Shown here piece after piece: positions 61,134 through 64,000 of a DNA stretch of 64,000 nt. The stretch is taken from the NCBI RefSeq assembly GCF_000340215.1, contig NW_006921539.1:1312507-1376506 (forward strand), read 5' to 3'. How positions within the stretch are numbered: the first letter of the stretch is position 1; the number at the start of each line of letters is the position of its first letter. The notes under the pieces were generated by a model. The model worked only from the letters and a program-made list of their open reading frames with translations. It had not been told where the DNA came from and did not search any database. Both the position numbers and the translations under genes were made by a program. The DNA comes from Pseudocercospora fijiensis CIRAD86. Lineage: Eukaryota > Ascomycota > Dothideomycetes > Mycosphaerellales > Mycosphaerellaceae.

Positions 61134-62455
61134 GCGAAGTCGGTGCGCAGCAAATGCCAGAAAAGTAATAAGCCCTGGATCTCCGGCTAGAACGAAGATG
61201 GGTGATGAGATGAGATTAGAGATTATGACATGACTCGCGTTCCCTCTTTTTCCGGCTGCGAATTTTTTTCTTCGCTTCCTGGTGGTAGTTGATAGCAGCG
61301 CATTCGTTGGCTTTGAAAAGCGAAGTCTTGATCAGCGCGCTTTTTCTCAGGGTTGCTTTCTCGAGAGGCTGGGAATGGCACATTTGGCCTTCTTCGGAGT
61401 CGGTCCTTCAGGCAGGCATGAAATGAGTAATCGATTGCCATCATCATCCTGTACGATGAACTATCTCTCATCTCATTTAGTCCATCGCAGCACCAGAATC
61501 GGCCACATGCGTTGAAACTTTGCACGTTTGAACTTGACGATTTGCGAGATTGAGGTGCTTGGAACCAAACCCTACAGACCCTCCTCCCCTGGTTTCATCT
61601 TTATGAGCTTAATAATCGCTGCTATATCAAGGGCTTGGTAGAGAAAGTTATGACTTGTGTATGCTGCGCTGCGCTGCACTCCCAGGACCACCATCCATAC
61701 AATCGTTACAGTACCTACCTGCAGCAATCAATCATGTCCTGCGCAGCGCAATACGGCTATGGCAACACATCCCTTTCATCCTCAACCATGATGTCCCCAA
61801 CAACTTCCAACATGGCGACATCAGGCATGGGAAATTCCAGTTGTGAAGAAGAGGGGGGAGGGTTTGGAAGGGGGGTTGGCTGTTAGGTGTAATGGGAAGG
61901 GAGGGGAAAGATGTGGGAGGTGGGAGTGGGAATGGGACTGTGATGTATAGTGGAGAGGCACGGGTGGGTTTTGGAGGGGGGACTGGGCTTGGGAAGGTGG
62001 TTGTGGTGTTGCTTTTGGGAGCGGTTTTAATACTGTAGGATGTTGGAGTGCGGGTGTATCAGCAGCGTTTGAGGATTTCGCCACGACGGAGTAGCTGCTC
62101 GGCTGGAGAGCGTGCGCGACTGCCTGGATATACCCAGGTAATTTTTTTTTGTCATAATCGCATCTCGTATCTCATCGAGGCAAGCTGTAGATATCGGTGT
62201 GATTATAGATCTTGAAGAACAAGAGTGGCAGGAAGCCTTACTTTTCATATCCATGCTGTCCTATTTCGCGCCTTCAACGCCCGGGACCTGCCTATTCCGC
62301 GCGATAGTCTGCTTGTGCGTCACGCCATTATTCTCTCTGAGCCTGCGAGGCTCGAAGCAGACTGTCGCCCGACCTACTCCGCCCTGGCAGACCTGGCGCG
62401 CGAGGGTATCTTCATAACAAATTTTCTTTCGCAATCATAAAACTTCCCTACCACC
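61134..62455. other. 1.3-kb region between convergent genes; G-rich tract, no gene supported
   Basis: Between the 3' ends of the aminotransferase (plus) and SmG (minus). About 61850-62030 is strongly G-rich on the plus strand, with many GGG runs; on the minus strand this gives a Pro/Ser/His-rich frame (61821-62084) that I do not accept as a gene. T-rich runs are near 61264 and 62142. Confidence 0.5.
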
Positions 62456-62882
62456 TTATCTTCCTCCGCCGCGGTGGTCGCTGTCTATCCGGTCGAGTGC
62501 TTCCATCATGACGACTGAGTTTCCGCGAATCACACACATTCCGAGTCGTACTTTCTCGTTGTTCGGCTTGCTTTCGGTCGCTTCGTCAAGGACTATGTTG
62601 AGGAAAACCTGCTTGATTCTCAGCCGCCGTTCGTTCTCCGGAAGTCTGCGCATGCTGCCATGCTTACATCGTATCCTCTCAGAGTTCCCATCACCTTGCG
62701 CGAGCCGTTCAATTGCACTTCTACGCGCTTGTCGAGGTACTATTGAATCTGTTAGCCAGTGATTTTGGGCGCCAGATTGATGGAGAACTTTGGCAGACAT
62801 CTGCCAGTGGTAGAGCGTGGAGAAAGTCTAGATGTGAGAAGATCTGACTCACCTTCTTGAGTTCTGGCTGTGCTTGAGGCAT
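62456..62882 (-). CDS. SMX2: small nuclear ribonucleoprotein SmG, complement(join(62456..62608,62668..62739,62853..62882))
   Basis: Three exons of 30, 72 and 153 nt encode 84 residues. Exon 1 is only MPQAQPELKK; exon 2 gives the Sm1 start (YLDKRVEVQLNG, TLRGYD); exon 3 gives VFLNIVLDEA and the Sm2 motif VRLGMCVIRGNSVVMMEAL. Introns are 113 nt (GTGAGT...CAATAG) and 59 nt (GTAAGC...AAGCAG), both phase 0. SmG is one of seven Sm proteins forming the ring on U1, U2, U4 and U5 snRNAs, so it is essential for splicing. The short C-terminal tail (DSDHRGGGR) is longer than usual but plausible. Each exon is too short or in the wrong frame for a simple ORF call. Confidence 0.93.
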
Positions 62883-64000
62883 GCTGGGTGGTGGTGGGAT
62901 GCGATATTGATGCGATGTAGTTGTCGCGAAATGTATGTACAATGTCGCGAATCTACCATTCACGTGAGCTGCGGCCGGGCCGGGACCTGCCGTCGTAAGG
63001 CGAGCGAGGGAGGTTTGTCAGCTAAACGTGCGTCTGGTCAGGCCACCACAAGACCTCACGTCGTTGCACATATCAACAACAGTGATGGATTGATTAGGAA
63101 GATAAGGCGACTCTCAGGCGCAAATTCACCAAATTTTCAAACATGCGTACTCTGTGTTGACCTGAGCGTATATCTCGCCCAAGTCATACTCTGAAGAGCG
63201 GAGCTATACCACATACGGCTACTCTGGCACTAGGACGAATGGCTCCTGGCACGTATGAACTTCTTTTCAGGTCCTTGGTCCTGGACAGAGATATGGCCGG
63301 CCTGGAGGAATCAGAATCAGCCAGCTGGTCTGGTTTGTGTATGCTCTGCATCAGGGTCTGACCGTCTTTCGGCTGGCAGGCTTCAGTGAGTGGGCTCTAC
63401 TCTTGCCAAAGGATGGGGACATCAGTAGACAGGCTTGGATCTCGAATCGCCTCTTCCGCAAGCCTCACATTCTCAACATCTGCATTTCAGCACACACTTG
63501 TACTCTGTCTAGGCGCTTTGGACCTGCTCAGAGCCGGCGACGCCGGAAACAATAATAATGAACGAACCGAGCCGGAGTCGATGCAAAATCCGTGGGCATG
63601 TTCTCATTAGACCGAATCTAGTGAATGACTAGCAGCCCGTCTCTTCGTGGCGTGCAGCTAAAGGGATAAAAATGGACAGTGCGGAGCTCAGGCTCAGACT
63701 CAGACCGGTCTGGGCTTGCTTCAAACACTGCCTTCCACGTTCCTAACCAATGTGTGCCAAGCCAAACCACTCGCCACGTTCGCAAAGATAAGCACCAACA
63801 TCATGCACAAGGTATCGCCATGAGAAATGACACGCGTTGACGGCCGAGGCAGCGACCATGGATTGCATCGCGGAATACCGGGCGATATCTTTTAGTTCAT
63901 GACTAGAGGTACACCTCGGCCAGCCACCGATTCAAATGTCTTCTGGACGTGGCCGTTAGAAGTGGCAAGACGCCATACGCGATGCGGTGTAAATTGCAAA
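62883..64000. other. right end of the window, no gene supported
   Basis: 1.1 kb upstream of SmG. Short ORFs such as 63337-63555 show no domain, and no splice pattern gives a recognisable protein. No repeat or RNA gene is visible. A gene beginning beyond the window could have its promoter here. Confidence 0.4.

Noticed and set aside
61821..62084. Minus-strand Pro/Ser/His-rich ORF
   Set aside because: Composition is a by-product of the G-rich tract on the other strand; no signal peptide or domain.
1..64000. CRISPR arrays, riboswitches, bacterial operons or phage genes
   Set aside because: The sequence is fungal nuclear DNA; no regularly spaced repeats or bacterial signals were seen.

Overview
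The window is nuclear DNA of a filamentous ascomycete (Pezizomycotina). The evidence is single-copy fungal genes (Mph1, Hrq1, Rad4, TAF2, a CLIP-170 homologue, Nur1, SmG, an Aro8-type aminotransferase), introns mostly of 38-113 nt with GTRNGT...YAG borders, and a 10.8-kb transposon island with the C-to-T/G-to-A marks of repeat-induced point mutation (RIP). Small secreted proteins and the SreA-type iron-control sites fit a Dothideomycete-like plant- or surface-associated fungus, but the exact taxon cannot be read from the sequence.

Left arm, 1-26.8 kb. This arm is gene-dense. In order it holds a truncated SAP-domain gene, an F-box gene, nur1, an ankyrin gene or remnant, a siderophore-iron transporter with a striking promoter, mph1, a GFA-type zinc protein, a cyanide hydratase/nitrilase, a hydrophilin-like protein, a three-exon six-cysteine secreted protein, a second F-box-like (2EXR-type) gene, an unknown conserved gene divergent from hrq1, hrq1 itself, and a secreted NTF2-like protein.

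Transposon island, 26.86-37.72 kb. A Mutator-like DNA transposon (MULE, 26867-37205) has about 55-bp terminal inverted repeats and a perfect 9-bp target duplication. It is split by a complete chromodomain Gypsy retrotransposon (28838-35936) with two 196-bp LTRs and a 5-bp target duplication. Removing the Gypsy and one duplication copy restores the MULE reading frame. A 180-bp TA-flanked inverted-repeat element (37539-37718) closes the island. All coding parts carry RIP-type stops and active-site changes, so the island looks dead.

Right arm, 37.8-64 kb. A cysteine-containing secreted protein sits about 120 bp from the island. It is followed by a small basic protein, a five-exon secreted catalase, TAF2, Rad4/XPC, an APH-type kinase, a CLIP-170-like microtubule plus-end protein, an Aro8-type aminotransferase and SmG.

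Several genes are visible only when introns are modelled by hand: the six-cysteine protein, SmG, the catalase, the unknown gene at 20.6-21.6 kb, and the gene running off the left edge. In two genes (cyanide hydratase and APH kinase) an intron has a length divisible by three and no stop, so a single-ORF call would wrongly include it. Functional themes are iron uptake and oxidative stress (SIT transporter, catalase), DNA repair (Mph1, Hrq1, Rad4), general transcription and splicing (TAF2, SmG), and secreted proteins on both sides of the repeat island.
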